A stretch of DNA of 64,000 nt from Thermosediminibacter litoriperuensis (GCF_008124715.1 NZ_VNHO01000003.1:1-64000), one strand, 5' to 3'. Shown: positions 1 to 9,533, counted from the first letter of the stretch. A program made the numbers and translations. Notes: generated by a model from the sequence alone, not told the origin.

Positions 1-199
1 TGAGTAGCTTAATTAACACTACCGGGTCAATACTAGGTCTTCCTGTATTTTCGCTATATAGGTCTTTTACTTCATCATAAATGAAATTAAAGTCGATGCT
101 TTCTTCTACTGCCCTAAGGAGATGGTCTTGAGGTACTAAGCTATCGATGCTTACTAATTCTACCTGCTCTATTATTTCTCGATTTTTCTTCGTTAACAT
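1..199 (-). CDS. IS1182-family transposase, N-terminal part (runs off the window)
   Basis: The minus strand from 199 reads without a stop to the window edge, about 66 codons. It begins MLTKKNREII, then shows VELVSIDSLVPQDHLLR, an IDFNFIYDEV segment and GRPSIDPVVLIKLL. This is the conserved N-terminal region (DUF772-like) of IS1182/IS5-type transposases, where PxDHLLR and GRPSxDPxxLIKLL are hallmarks. The catalytic DDE domain would lie outside the window. The ATG follows a GTGGGGCGATGAA stretch that can serve as a ribosome binding site. The full element, its inverted repeats and any target duplication cannot be judged from here. Confidence 0.85.
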   Translation of the reverse strand, partial: MLTKKNREIIEQVELVSIDSLVPQDHLLRAVEESIDFNFIYDEVKDLYSENTGRPSIDPVVLIKLL

Positions 200-273
200 T
201 TCATCGCCCCACAATATTTTTGTATCTTCTTTAATTTTACTAAAAAGCTGATGATTTTTGTACTAGCTTTTGC

Positions 274-310
274 AAAAAAAGACTGTCGACAGTTACTTTG
301 TCGACAGTCT
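274..310 (-). terminator. Rho-independent terminator downstream of the hut operon
   Basis: A perfect 12-bp inverted repeat (280-291 with 299-310, arms agactgtcgaca / tgtcgacagtct, 7-nt loop) is followed on the minus strand by seven U residues (274-280). It sits just past the stop of the last hut gene, so it most likely ends that transcript. Its placement beside the transposase gene means it could also mark or insulate an IS end; the sequence alone cannot separate the two. Confidence 0.75.
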
Positions 311-312
311 GA

Positions 313-332
313 AAGGAGCCTTCCGGCTCCTT
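313..332 (-). terminator. Second stem-loop directly after fchA
   Basis: Arms aaggagcc (313-320) and ggctcctt (325-332) around the tetraloop ttcc give an 8-bp stem six bases beyond the fchA stop codon. Only a short U run follows on the minus strand, so it is probably the weaker half of a tandem terminator with the stem at 280-310. Confidence 0.5.
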
Positions 333-337
333 CCCGT

Positions 338-973
338 TTATTTTTTCGCAAGCTCTTCCTCCACTTTTTGATATAACCTGTCGGCCAGTTCGGTCCCTTG
401 CTTTAAAATGGCCCGGGCTTTCTGCTCCACATCCTCAACAAACTTCGCGTCTTTTAGCGAATTCAAATTTATCTTTACGTTCAGCCATCCGCCATAGAGG
501 GCCGCTTTGAGACATAGCACCCCCACGCCTATATCGCTCAATGCGGACGTGGTCGTATTCCCCAGAGCTTTTTCATGCAGCCTAACGGCTTTGAGGCATT
601 CTTCCATAATTGCCAGCGGAATGACGGTGGCCTCCTTCAGCGCCTCCTCCATCGCTTCGTTCCTCGCCTTTTTCTGCTCTTCGGTTTCCCGGGGCATTTT
701 GAAAACTTCCGCCACCTTGTTAAAGGCTTCGGTGTCCCTGTCCATCAGCGATACCAGCGACTCCTTTATTTTTCCTGCCTCCAGCAATATTTCCTGCAGC
801 AGCGGTTCCCGGTCCTTAAATTTTTCCTTTCCGGAAGTGAGGTTTGCCACCATGGAGGCCAGCGCTATACCCATAGCCCCGGCGAGGGCTGAAGCGGACC
901 CGCCGCCGGGAGCCGGACTTTTAGATGCCAATTCATCCACAAATTCTTTAATGCGGTACTCCGAAAGCAGCAT
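338..973 (-). CDS. fchA: Formimidoyltetrahydrofolate cyclodeaminase
   Basis: This 211-aa protein belongs to the cyclodeaminase/cyclohydrolase (FTCD_C) family. It converts 5-formimino-THF to 5,10-methenyl-THF and ammonia in the cytoplasm, the last step of histidine breakdown that feeds one carbon into folate metabolism. The N-terminal LASKSPAPGGGSASALAGAMG stretch (residues 15-35) is the family signature, and the rest is helical, as expected. Length matches stand-alone FchA, so FtcD and FchA are separate here, unlike the fused animal enzyme. The ATG at 973 follows AGGAGGATCAAA and overlaps the 3' end of hutI by 26 nt, which suggests translational coupling as the last hut gene. Confidence 0.93.
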   Translation of the reverse strand: MLLSEYRIKEFVDELASKSPAPGGGSASALAGAMGIALASMVANLTSGKEKFKDREPLLQEILLEAGKIKESLVSLMDRDTEAFNKVAEVFKMPRETEEQKKARNEAMEEALKEATVIPLAIMEECLKAVRLHEKALGNTTTSALSDIGVGVLCLKAALYGGWLNVKINLNSLKDAKFVEDVEQKARAILKQGTELADRLYQKVEEELAKK

Positions 974-2252
974 TTTGATCCTCCTGCCTTTCCTGTTTTT
1001 GAACTACTACCCGGCCTTTTTTTATTACCGTCCTGACCAGGTTAACCCCGTAATGGTAGAATATAAAATCCAGGTCGGGCGCATCCCAAATAACTATGTC
1101 CGCCAGCTTTCCAACCTCGATGGTGCCGGTGATCGACGCCCTGTTTATGGCTGCTGCGGCATTCAATGTAACCGCTGTCAGAACTTCCTCCGGCGTCATC
1201 CTGTACTTGAGACAGGCAATGTTCATCACCAACTGCAACGACTCGGTCGGTGAAGAACCTGGGTTGAAATCGGTAGCCAGTGCTACGGGTACGCCGGCCT
1301 CTATCATAGTTCTAGCGCGGGCGAAGGATTCTCCGAGGTAAAAGGACGTCCCGGGAAGCAGTACGGCAATAGTCCCCGCTTCTGCCATCGCTCTGATGCC
1401 GTCATCGGTAGCGTAGATAAGGTGCTCCGCCGACAGGGCCCCCACCTCTGCAGCCAGCCTAGCGCCGCCCATCGGCGTGATTTCATCGGCGTGAAGCTTC
1501 GGTACGAGCCCGTGCGCTCTGCCGCATTCCAATATGTACCTGGACTCTTCGATATCGAATACACCTTCTTCGCAGAACACATCGCAAAACTCCGCCAGCT
1601 TATCCCGGGCTACCCTGGGTATCATTTCCTCCACAACCAGTCTGAGGTATTCTTTTTTGTTTTCCCTGTACTCCTCGGGAACCGCGTGGGCTCCCATAAA
1701 AGTGGGCACCACATCCACAGGGTGATACCTGTCCATTTCCTTTATGGCCATCAGGGACTTGAGCTCATCTTCCAGGTTAAGACCGTAACCGCTCTTGGCT
1801 TCGCAGGTGGTCGTCCCGTGTTCGAGCATACGATCGAGAGATTTCATGCCGTTTGCAACGAGCTCATCCAGGGAAGCCTTCCTGGTATTCCTGACGGTGT
1901 TGAGAATTCCGCCCCCCATCTTGAGTATCTCCAGGTATTTCATGCCTTTCAGCTTAAGGGAAAGCTCCTTCTGGCGCCATCCCGAAAAAACCAGATGAGT
2001 ATGCGAGTCTACAAGACCGGGGGTAACCAGTTTACCCCCGGCATCAATTACCACCGTCTTTTCCCCGGGAATAATGTGAGCAAGATTTTCCGCGCTGCCC
2101 ACAACGGTAATTACACCGTCTTTTACGGTAATAAAAGCGTTTTCAATAAACTGTATATCGCTCTGTCCGTCTCCACCTGCGGCGCAATTCCCTACCGGCG
2201 TCGCCAGAACTCCTATGTTTTTTATAAGAAGGTCGGGACTATTACCAGTCAT
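948..2252 (-). CDS. hutI: Imidazolonepropionase
   Basis: A 434-aa amidohydrolase that opens imidazolone-5-propionate to N-formimino-L-glutamate, the third step of histidine degradation. Metal-binding VDSHTHLVFSG (about residues 82-91), the EAKSGYGL substrate loop, KLHADEI and ATDFNPGSSPTESL are all present and match HutI of usual length (about 410-430). Two starts are possible: GTG at 2258 and ATG at 2252. The ATG was chosen because GGAGG lies 6 nt before it but abuts the GTG. The gene lies 20 nt downstream of ftcD and overlaps fchA. Confidence 0.95.
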   Translation of the reverse strand: MTGNSPDLLIKNIGVLATPVGNCAAGGDGQSDIQFIENAFITVKDGVITVVGSAENLAHIIPGEKTVVIDAGGKLVTPGLVDSHTHLVFSGWRQKELSLKLKGMKYLEILKMGGGILNTVRNTRKASLDELVANGMKSLDRMLEHGTTTCEAKSGYGLNLEDELKSLMAIKEMDRYHPVDVVPTFMGAHAVPEEYRENKKEYLRLVVEEMIPRVARDKLAEFCDVFCEEGVFDIEESRYILECGRAHGLVPKLHADEITPMGGARLAAEVGALSAEHLIYATDDGIRAMAEAGTIAVLLPGTSFYLGESFARARTMIEAGVPVALATDFNPGSSPTESLQLVMNIACLKYRMTPEEVLTAVTLNAAAAINRASITGTIEVGKLADIVIWDAPDLDFIFYHYGVNLVRTVIKKGRVVVQKQERQEDQNAAFGVPH

Positions 2253-2272
2253 GCTCACCCTCCATAAAACCT

Positions 2273-3175
2273 TTATTCTGCAATAAGATAATTTTCAAGT
2301 ATCTGCTTGCTGTCGTCGAAATTTTCCAGCTGCAGGTAATATTTAGCCACATCGATGAGAGCTTTCATCGGTGTTATGCCGACGATTTCGCTTCCAATAA
2401 TGTCCACACCGTACCTCCTGGCCTCTATCCTTATTAGCTCGAAAGCCCTGTAAAGGGCGGTCTTCTCGTAATTGGTCATGTTCATGGAGACCTGGGCGAT
2501 ATTTCTATCCTCCAGCATTACGCCTATCGCTCTGACGTTTTTCAGGCCGCCCCCGCTTTCCCGGATGACCTTCGCTATATTTTTGGCAATAGTTATGTCT
2601 GAAGTGTTTAAATTTACATTATAGGCGATCAGCGGCATCCTGGCCCCTACCGCCACCGCACCAGCGGTGGGGTGTATTTCAGGTTTTCCAAAGTCGGGCG
2701 CCCAGGCAGGGTCCTTTATCTTTTCCGCCATGCCTTCGAATTCGCCGCGCCTTATATCGGCTAGGCTTTTCCGCTCGGGCCTCGTCGCCGATTCTTCGTA
2801 CAAAAACACCGGTATCGAAAGTTCACTCGCAATCCTTTCGCCGACTTCCCGGGAAATGTGAACGCATTCCTCCATCGTTATGGCTTTTACGGGCACGAAG
2901 GGTATTACGTCAACCACTCCCATTCTCGGGTGTTCGCCTTTATGCTTTGTCATGTCTATAAGCTGGGCTGCCTTTGCTGCAGAAGCAAAGGCAGCCTCTT
3001 TAACAGCGTCGGGGTCGCCGACGAAGGTAAAAACGCTCCTGTTATGATTCTGGTCAGAAGAATAATCCAGAAGCCGCACGCCCTTTACAGACCTGATGGC
3101 GTCAGCTATGGCCTCTATTACCTCTTTTCTTCTCCCTTCACTGAAGTTGGGTATGCATTCCACAAGTTTGGACAT
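2273..3175 (-). CDS. ftcD: Glutamate formimidoyltransferase
   Basis: A 300-aa stand-alone formiminotransferase that moves the formimino group from N-formimino-glutamate to tetrahydrofolate and releases glutamate. It opens with MSKLVECIPNFSEGRR, the conserved start of the family, and contains HNRSVFTFVGDP and HPRMGVVDVIPFVP, typical of the FTCD N- and C-subdomains. An AAGGAGG site precedes the ATG at 3175. It stands 16 nt after hutU. With FchA downstream it gives the tetrahydrofolate-dependent branch of histidine catabolism, as opposed to the HutG formimidoylglutamase route. Confidence 0.95.
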   Translation of the reverse strand: MSKLVECIPNFSEGRRKEVIEAIADAIRSVKGVRLLDYSSDQNHNRSVFTFVGDPDAVKEAAFASAAKAAQLIDMTKHKGEHPRMGVVDVIPFVPVKAITMEECVHISREVGERIASELSIPVFLYEESATRPERKSLADIRRGEFEGMAEKIKDPAWAPDFGKPEIHPTAGAVAVGARMPLIAYNVNLNTSDITIAKNIAKVIRESGGGLKNVRAIGVMLEDRNIAQVSMNMTNYEKTALYRAFELIRIEARRYGVDIIGSEIVGITPMKALIDVAKYYLQLENFDDSKQILENYLIAE

Positions 3176-3191
3176 GAATTTTGCCTCCTTT

Positions 3192-4841
3192 TTATTTCAG
3201 CATCGGCATTTTTATGCCTTTTTCCTTTGCAGTCTTTATGGCTATCTCGTAACCTGCATCGGCGTGGCGCATTACGCCAGTCCCGGGGTCGTTATTGAGC
3301 ACCCTCGAAATCCTGAACTCGGCGTCGTCGGTGCCGTCGGCCACTACGACTACTCCTGCGTGGATAGAGTAACCTATACCTACACCGCCGCCGTGGTGAA
3401 CAGAAACCCAGGTGGCGCCTGATGCCACGTTTAGGAGCGCGTTCAAGATGGGCCAATCGGCTATGGCGTCGCTGCCGTCTTTCATGGCCTCAGTCTCCCT
3501 GTATGGAGAAGCAACGGAGCCTGTATCGTGATGGTCTCTACCTATGACTATAGGTGCCGAGACTTGGCCTTTTCTCACCATCTCATTGAACGCCAGAGCC
3601 GCTTTTGCCCGTTCTCCATACCGCAGCCAGCAGATCCTGGCCGGAAGGCCTTGGAAAGCAACCCGCTCCCTTGCCAGCTTGATCCAGCGGGCCAGGTGTT
3701 TATCTTCGGGGAAGAGTTCAAGCACTTTCTCGTCGGTCCTGTAAATGTCTTCCGGGTCTCCGGAAAGGGCAGCCCAGCGGAAGGGACCGCTTCCCTCGGA
3801 AAACAGGTCTCTTATAAACTCAGGTACATAACCCAGAATGTCAAAGGCATCGGTTACTCCCTGGTCATAAGCCTGGCGCCTTATGTTATTGCCGTAATCG
3901 AACACCACGGCGCCGCGCTTTTTCATCTCCAGCATCGCCCTAACATGAATCGCCATGCTCTCCTTGGCTTTCGCGATGTACTTTTGGGGATCGGTCTTCC
4001 TGAGTTCGACGGCTTCTTCAAGGGTCATGCCTGCAGGGACGTAACCGTTCAGCGGGTCGTGGGCGGAGGTCTGGTCGGTCACCACATCGGGTATTATTCC
4101 TCTGCGCACCAGTTCCGGGTGCACCTCAGCTGCATTGCCCACAAGTCCGATGGAAATAGCCCTGCCCTCTTCTTTGGCTTTGAGGGCCATATTAAGAGCC
4201 TCATCCAGGTCTTCCACCATGACGTCACAGTACCTGGTCTTAATCCTCTTTTCTATCCTGCTCCTGTCGACCTCGACGACCAGGGCCACGCCTTCGTTCA
4301 TGGTGATCGCTAGAGGCTGAGCACCGCCCATGCCACCCATGCCGGCGGTAAGCACCAGTTTACCTTTAAGCGATCCTCCGAAATATTTATTAGCGCATGC
4401 GGCAAAGGTCTCGTAAGTTCCCTGCACTATGCCCTGGGTGCCTATATATATCCAGCTGCCGGCAGTCATCTGGCCGTACATTGTAAGTCCCTTTTTCTCC
4501 AGCTCCCAGAAATTTTCCCAGGTAGCCCATGCGGGAACCAGCATGGAATTCGATATGAGCACCCTGGGAGCCATCGGGTGGGTTTTGAAAATACCGACTG
4601 GTTTTCCTGATTGGATTAGGAGGGTCTCGTCGTTTTCCAGGTTCCTCAATGATTCGACTATTTTGTCAAAACATTCCCAGTTTCTCGCAGCCTTACCGGC
4701 CCCCCCGTATACAATAAGTTCATCGGGCTTTTCAGCCACTTCAGGATCAAGATTGTTCATAAGCATTCTCAGAGCAGCTTCCTGCTGCCAGCTCTTGCAG
4801 GAGATCTCTTTGCCCCTCGGGGCGCGTATCACTCTGTTCAT
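3192..4841 (-). CDS. hutU: Urocanate hydratase
   Basis: The 549-aa urocanase adds water to urocanate to give imidazolone propionate using tightly bound NAD+. The glycine-rich NAD site [12 protein letters not shown] is at residues 165-176. The conserved [12 protein letters not shown] segment with the active-site cysteine and the [17 protein letters not shown] block near the C-terminus are intact. Length and order match the family (about 550-560 aa). The start ATG at 4841 has GGAGG 8 nt upstream. It is followed by ftcD and preceded by a 199-nt gap holding a stem-loop, so it may have partly independent expression. Confidence 0.97.
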   Translation of the reverse strand: MNRVIRAPRGKEISCKSWQQEAALRMLMNNLDPEVAEKPDELIVYGGAGKAARNWECFDKIVESLRNLENDETLLIQSGKPVGIFKTHPMAPRVLISNSMLVPAWATWENFWELEKKGLTMYGQMTAGSWIYIGTQGIVQGTYETFAACANKYFGGSLKGKLVLTAGMGGMGGAQPLAITMNEGVALVVEVDRSRIEKRIKTRYCDVMVEDLDEALNMALKAKEEGRAISIGLVGNAAEVHPELVRRGIIPDVVTDQTSAHDPLNGYVPAGMTLEEAVELRKTDPQKYIAKAKESMAIHVRAMLEMKKRGAVVFDYGNNIRRQAYDQGVTDAFDILGYVPEFIRDLFSEGSGPFRWAALSGDPEDIYRTDEKVLELFPEDKHLARWIKLARERVAFQGLPARICWLRYGERAKAALAFNEMVRKGQVSAPIVIGRDHHDTGSVASPYRETEAMKDGSDAIADWPILNALLNVASGATWVSVHHGGGVGIGYSIHAGVVVVADGTDDAEFRISRVLNNDPGTGVMRHADAGYEIAIKTAKEKGIKMPMLK

Positions 4842-4904
4842 TTTTTATACCTCCCGAACAATTTGTTATTATATATATTTCTCGTTTTATTACTTTTACC
4901 CTTC

Positions 4905-4936
4905 GCAAAAATTCCTCTCGACATGGAATTTTTTGC
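4905..4936. other. AT-rich stem-loop between the yjiH-like gene and hutU
   Basis: Arms gcaaaaattcc (4905-4915) and ggaattttttgc (4925-4936) form an 11-bp stem with one bulge and a 9-nt loop. It could slow or partly terminate transcription entering hutU from the yjiH-like gene. The rest of the 4842-5040 gap holds no recognisable gene. A loosely similar sequence (cccttcg..aaatttc ... tttttttgctt) occurs upstream of the yjiH-like gene around 6380-6421, so this may be a degenerate dispersed repeat. Confidence 0.4.
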
Positions 4937-5040
4937 TGAGCTTGAACCTGATAGGAGGGATCCCAACAACTTAGGTTTTTAAAGAGTATACCCTGGTGAT
5001 TTAGAGACTTCTATTAGCTCATCCCCAGCAAGTTAAATTT

Positions 5041-6324
5041 TTACAGCAAGATCATGGCCAGGATTGCCGCAAAAACGATTGAGAAAATGGTCCTCTCTAT
5101 CCATATAACGATTATTTCTGTTATGGTCAGAGGAATCTCCGTAGAGAGGATACAGGGAATCGATGCCGAGAAGAACAGTATAGCTGAAATCGAAACAATA
5201 GCGGTGACAAACCTGGTGACCAGCGGTGCGTTCGCGGTCAGAAGGGCTGGTAGGAACATCTCTGCTACTTCCACCGCGGCAGCTTTAGACGCCAATACCG
5301 GTTCTGGAACTCTGAGCAGCAGCATGAAAGGGTAATAAATCCACCCTATAAAGTCGAATATAGGGGTGTAATTTGCCAGTACAAGGCCCAGAAGCCCTAT
5401 GGACATAATTGTAGGCAGAATTGAAGCCGCCATCCTGAAACCGTCTCTTATGTTTTTTGCAATGCTCTCAAGGATGCCCGGTGCGTCCGCTGCAGCCTTC
5501 AAGGCCTCTTCCCAGGCAACCGCAATGCTGGTGCTTATCTCCTTTTCCGGATTGGGTTCGGTCGCATAACTGTCAGGCTTTCGTGACAGGGGCCAGATCC
5601 TGGCGGTTACCGCCGTCACCGCAAAAGTCACCACAAGGGCTGACCAGAAATAGGTATTCCACATATCCATCAAATTAAGGGTTTTTGCTACTATAATCAT
5701 AAATGTAGCTGAAACCGTCGAAAAACCGGTGGCAATTATCGCCGCTTCCTTGATTGTATATTTACCTTCTTTGAAAACCCTGTTGGTAATCAGCAGGGCT
5801 ATTGAATAGCTCCCCACAAAAGATGCTATCGCGTCAATTGCAGATTTGCCCGGAGTTTTCCAGATCAACCTCATCATGGGTCTTAAAAAAGTACCTACGA
5901 ATTCCATCAGGCCGTACCCTATCAGAAATGCCAGAAACACCGAGCCTACGGGAACTATGAGACCTACTGGCACTACGAGCTTTTCGAAGAGGAACGGGCC
6001 CATGCTGCTTTCCATCATCCATGCAGGGCCAATTTTAAAGTACACCATGAAGGCTATAAGAATGCCCGCCAGCTTAAATACAGAAAAAACCGTATCAACC
6101 TTCGATTTTCTCCAGCTACCGTTTACCCAGGGAAGCAATCCTCCGACTGTAGTGACTGCCACAGCATAAAGCAGGGCAAAGGATGTGAGGTTGGTCCTTA
6201 TCCATGACACGATGTGGTCCAGCGGAATCGATGAACTGCCCTTCCAATTTACCGGGATGAAAAACACGAAGAAGCCAATCGCGCTGAAAACAATAAATCT
6301 CCACGCCGATCTGGTTTTGTCCAT
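5041..6324 (-). CDS. YjiH-like nucleoside-recognition (Gate domain) membrane protein, candidate histidine/urocanate carrier
   Basis: A 427-aa polytopic membrane protein with about ten hydrophobic segments and the Gate/nucleoside-recognition fold seen in YjiH and spore maturation SpmA/B-type proteins (for example GYGLMEFVGTFLRPMMR, then IASFVGSYSIALL). Its substrate is unknown in the family. YjiH-like genes recur inside hut operons of Firmicutes, and here it sits between hutH and hutU, so transport of histidine or a breakdown product is the reasonable inference. ATG at 6324 is preferred over 6330 because AGGAGG lies 7 nt before it. Confidence 0.75.
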   Translation of the reverse strand: MDKTRSAWRFIVFSAIGFFVFFIPVNWKGSSSIPLDHIVSWIRTNLTSFALLYAVAVTTVGGLLPWVNGSWRKSKVDTVFSVFKLAGILIAFMVYFKIGPAWMMESSMGPFLFEKLVVPVGLIVPVGSVFLAFLIGYGLMEFVGTFLRPMMRLIWKTPGKSAIDAIASFVGSYSIALLITNRVFKEGKYTIKEAAIIATGFSTVSATFMIIVAKTLNLMDMWNTYFWSALVVTFAVTAVTARIWPLSRKPDSYATEPNPEKEISTSIAVAWEEALKAAADAPGILESIAKNIRDGFRMAASILPTIMSIGLLGLVLANYTPIFDFIGWIYYPFMLLLRVPEPVLASKAAAVEVAEMFLPALLTANAPLVTRFVTAIVSISAILFFSASIPCILSTEIPLTITEIIVIWIERTIFSIVFAAILAMILL

Positions 6325-6422
6325 CAGCATTCCTCCTAATTTAAGTTTTAATTATATCAATTTACCAAAAAAGATCATAACCCTTCGTAAATTTCAGAAT
6401 AAAATCAGTATTTTTTTGCTTC

Positions 6423-7958
6423 CTAATATAACGGCCCAATCCTGTCTTCAACCCTCTTCACCAGCTCCCCGCTTCGTATAAGCTCTGACAATATTTTTAC
6501 GTCACCGCTCAGAACCCTATCTTCTTCAATGACTGCCACACGCTCCCTTACCGCCTCATAGGCGCGGGCTGTACCCTTACCCAGACTGCCTTTGCCTCCC
6601 ATCTTTTCAAACCGCAGATCTATAGCTTGAGTCGCGCATAAAAGCTCTATCGCCAACACGTTCCTAGTATTTTCCACTATCTTCATGGCCTTTCGCGCGG
6701 CAATGGTCCCCATGCTCACATGATCCTCCTGATTGGCCGATGATGGTATGGAATCCACGCTTGCCGGGAAAGCCAGGGTCTTGTTCTCGGATACCAGAGC
6801 CGCCGCTGTATACTGGCTTATCATAAGACCCGAATTGAGCCCTCCTTCTTTTGTCAAAAACGCGGGCAAACCTTCGTTCAAATAGGGATTTACCAATCTT
6901 TCTATTCTCCGTTCGGAAATGTTCGCCAATTCCGACACTGCAATGCCCATATAATCCATATTTATTGCCACCGGCTGACCGTGGAAATTTCCTCCGGAAA
7001 TAACCTGTTCTTCATCGGGGAAAATCAGCGGATTGTCCGTTGCCGAGTTTATCTCTATTTCTAAAACCTGCCTGACATGGCGCAGCGCGTCCTTTGTCGC
7101 CCCGTGGACCTGGGGAATACATCTTAACGCATACGCATCCTGCACTTTCAGTTCCCCCTGACGGGTTACCAGGGTGCTCCCCCCTATAAGCCGCGCCATA
7201 TTCCTCGCGCATTCGATCTGTCCGGGATGGGGCCTAGCCATATGGATTTTTTCATCAAAAGCGTCTACTATCCCGTTCAGCGCCTCAAAGGTCAAGGCTC
7301 CGCAGATATCAGCCGCCTTCGAAAGGTTACACGCTTCCACCAGGGCGATACAACCTATTGCCGCCATGGCCTGGGTTCCGTTTATGAGCGCGAGGCCCTC
7401 CTTGGCTTCCAACACCAACGGTTTAATCCCTGCCAGTTCCAGCGCCCTTCCTCCAGGAAGAACCCTGCCTTCATAAATCGCCTCACCTTCGCCGAGCATA
7501 ACCAGTACCATGTGAGCCAGGGGCACCAGGTCACCACTGGCCCCGAGCGAGCCCTGACATGGGACAAGAGGCGTAACTCCTTTATTCAGCATTTCAACTA
7601 ATGTCATCATGGTAGAAAGCCTTACTCCCGAGTATCCCTTTGCAAGGGCATTAATCCGGAGCAGCATCATAGCCCTTACTACTTCTTCGGGAAAGTAATC
7701 CCCAACTCCTACCGAATGGCTTCTTATGAGATTTATCTGCAGTTTTTTAACGTCTTCCCGTGAGACAACCACATTGCAAAATTTCCCAAATCCTGTTGTA
7801 ACGCCGTAGACTATCTCCCCTCTTTCTATCATTTTTTCCACGTAGTTTCTTGAATGCTTTATTTTTTCTATGGATTCTGCTGAAAGTTCCACCTTTTCAC
7901 CTTTAATTGCCACTCTTGCTACATCTTCTATGGTGAGATTTTCTCCATTTACTATCAT
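6423..7958 (-). CDS. hutH: Histidine ammonia-lyase
   Basis: A 511-aa HAL/PAL-family lyase that removes ammonia from histidine to give urocanate, the committed step. The GSLGASGDLVPLAHM motif carries Ala-Ser-Gly at 140-142, which cyclise to the MIO electrophile, and the catalytic Tyr lies in YGVTTGFG (residues 51-58). FHGQPVAINMD and the glutamate-rich NQEDHVSMG blocks are also intact. The start follows GGAGGCGAAGGAGAAC. It is the first hut enzyme gene downstream of the symporter, separated from it by a gap with a long inverted repeat. Confidence 0.97.
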   Translation of the reverse strand: MIVNGENLTIEDVARVAIKGEKVELSAESIEKIKHSRNYVEKMIERGEIVYGVTTGFGKFCNVVVSREDVKKLQINLIRSHSVGVGDYFPEEVVRAMMLLRINALAKGYSGVRLSTMMTLVEMLNKGVTPLVPCQGSLGASGDLVPLAHMVLVMLGEGEAIYEGRVLPGGRALELAGIKPLVLEAKEGLALINGTQAMAAIGCIALVEACNLSKAADICGALTFEALNGIVDAFDEKIHMARPHPGQIECARNMARLIGGSTLVTRQGELKVQDAYALRCIPQVHGATKDALRHVRQVLEIEINSATDNPLIFPDEEQVISGGNFHGQPVAINMDYMGIAVSELANISERRIERLVNPYLNEGLPAFLTKEGGLNSGLMISQYTAAALVSENKTLAFPASVDSIPSSANQEDHVSMGTIAARKAMKIVENTRNVLAIELLCATQAIDLRFEKMGGKGSLGKGTARAYEAVRERVAVIEEDRVLSGDVKILSELIRSGELVKRVEDRIGPLY

Positions 7959-8029
7959 GTTCTCCTTCGCCTCCTTTAAATTTTTTATCGATGTAATCTT
8001 TTAACATCATAAAAGCTCCCAAAAAGTCA

Positions 8030-8098
8030 TTAAGGGAACCATCTCCGAAGTTCGATGCTAGATTTCCAAGACTCGAACTTCGAGGAAGGTCCCCTTAA
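8030..8098. repeat. Imperfect 69-bp inverted repeat between symporter and hutH
   Basis: Outer arms ttaagggaacc (8030-8040) and ggtccccttaa (8088-8098) pair with one mismatch, and inner arms cgaagttcga (8046-8055) and tcgaacttcg (8073-8082) pair perfectly, around a 17-nt loop. It could be a processing or attenuation structure in the symporter-hutH transcript, or a small palindromic repeat element. No clear U run follows on either strand. Confidence 0.6.
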
Positions 8099-8135
8099 AT
8101 AAAACCTATTACGGGCTTAGCTAAAGAATGAATTT

Positions 8136-9533
8136 TTATTTTGCCAGTTCATCACTCTTTTTCGGCTGGGTAGCTAATGAGATAATTACAAATATTACCA
8201 GTGATATCAATGCTGCATAGACTTCAACCGGAGCGCCATAAATATTGATCTTCGTCAATATACCTACAAGGGCAATTATAGAACCAGCTATTATGGATGA
8301 TAAAGCACCGGCCCTGGTTGCACCTTTCCAGAGAAGGCCACCCATAACCGGTATGAAGACACCTGCTGTATACATGGTATATGAATAAATCAGTGCATCA
8401 ATTATCCCGGGAACAATAAGGGCGATAATCAGTGAAATTATTCCAATTATAAAAGTGAAATTCCTGGACACAGCAAGGAGCCTTTTTTCTTCCTTTACTC
8501 CATCTACATGAAAGGTTTCTATCCACAGATCCTTTACTATATGGGCGGTAGCTGCCGTGAGCAGCGAATCGGCTGTAGACATGATAGCCGCCAATATGGC
8601 TGCGAGGAATATTCCGCCGATAACGGGGTTCATAAGGTTTTGCAGGACCCAGGGAACTGCGCTGCCAGCATCGTCTATATCGGAAAGGGCCCGGGCACCC
8701 ATACCGATTATTGCAGGGAATAAGCTCAAAATTATCATCACAATACCGCCTGCCAAAGAGCCTATTCTTGCAACTTTTGAATCCCTAGCAGAGAAAAGTC
8801 TCTGATAAAAATCCTGACCAATTAGAGTGTACATGACGGTTGGAAGCAAAATCCACATAATGCTTGAATATCCCATACCCCAAATATTAATATACTGGCC
8901 GGGTACACCTTTATCAGCGACTAAAGATGCAAGCCCTGCCATACCACCGGCTTTTAAAAGAACTATTATGCTTGCCCATACCACTCCTATGGTGGCTACA
9001 ATGACTTGGACAAAGTCAGTTAGTGTGTCAGCCCATAAGCCTCCTGCCATAGTATAAATAATGAAGACTATGGTTGCCAGCACGGCACCGGTATTGCCCC
9101 TTATTCCGACTATGGAGAGAGCACTCCGAGTTGCCATTGTTTGAGCTGCCAAAATTCCTATAAGTGCGATAAGAGAAAGAAGCGCCCCTAGGACTCTGAC
9201 AGTTTTGCCACCGTACCTGTGTTCCAGATAGTCCGGCACGGTATATAAAGCCAGATCTCTAAATTTAGAAGTAAAGAACAGGAAAAGCAAACCTACGCCG
9301 CATGATATCCCGTACCAGGCCCCTGAAAGCCCGTAATTATACCCGTATTCCCCTCCCCCCATAACGGCACCACCGCCAAAGTGCGTCGCCACCAACGTAG
9401 CAGTCAGCAGCCACGGGCCAAGCCTTCTACCGGCCAGCAAAAAATCCGTCATGCCCTTTATGTAATATTTACCGCACCACCAACCAACGACTAACATACC
9501 AGATATATAGAGTATTAAGATAAGCAAAACCAT
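8136..9533 (-). CDS. Sodium:solute symporter (SSS family), likely histidine uptake
   Basis: A 465-aa protein with about 13 hydrophobic segments and SSS-family features: MTDFLLAGRRLGPWLLTATL near the start, the ATHFGGGAVMGG loop, and a central TADSLLTAATAHIVKDL motif that is the usual sodium-site region. Members move sugars, proline, pantothenate or other amino acids with Na+. It is first in the same-strand run leading into hutH, so histidine is the likely cargo by context only. The ATG at 9533 follows GGGAGGATGAAAGA. Confidence 0.85.
   Translation of the reverse strand: MVLLILILYISGMLVVGWWCGKYYIKGMTDFLLAGRRLGPWLLTATLVATHFGGGAVMGGGEYGYNYGLSGAWYGISCGVGLLFLFFTSKFRDLALYTVPDYLEHRYGGKTVRVLGALLSLIALIGILAAQTMATRSALSIVGIRGNTGAVLATIVFIIYTMAGGLWADTLTDFVQVIVATIGVVWASIIVLLKAGGMAGLASLVADKGVPGQYINIWGMGYSSIMWILLPTVMYTLIGQDFYQRLFSARDSKVARIGSLAGGIVMIILSLFPAIIGMGARALSDIDDAGSAVPWVLQNLMNPVIGGIFLAAILAAIMSTADSLLTAATAHIVKDLWIETFHVDGVKEEKRLLAVSRNFTFIIGIISLIIALIVPGIIDALIYSYTMYTAGVFIPVMGGLLWKGATRAGALSSIIAGSIIALVGILTKINIYGAPVEVYAALISLVIFVIISLATQPKKSDELAK

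Noticed and set aside
1422-2267. Long plus-strand open frame opposite hutI
   Set aside because: It is antisense to a clear imidazolonepropionase, has no domain I can recognise and no Shine-Dalgarno. Long antisense frames are common in this codon style.
3528-4313. Plus-strand open frame opposite hutU
   Set aside because: It runs against a strongly conserved urocanase and encodes no recognisable domain.
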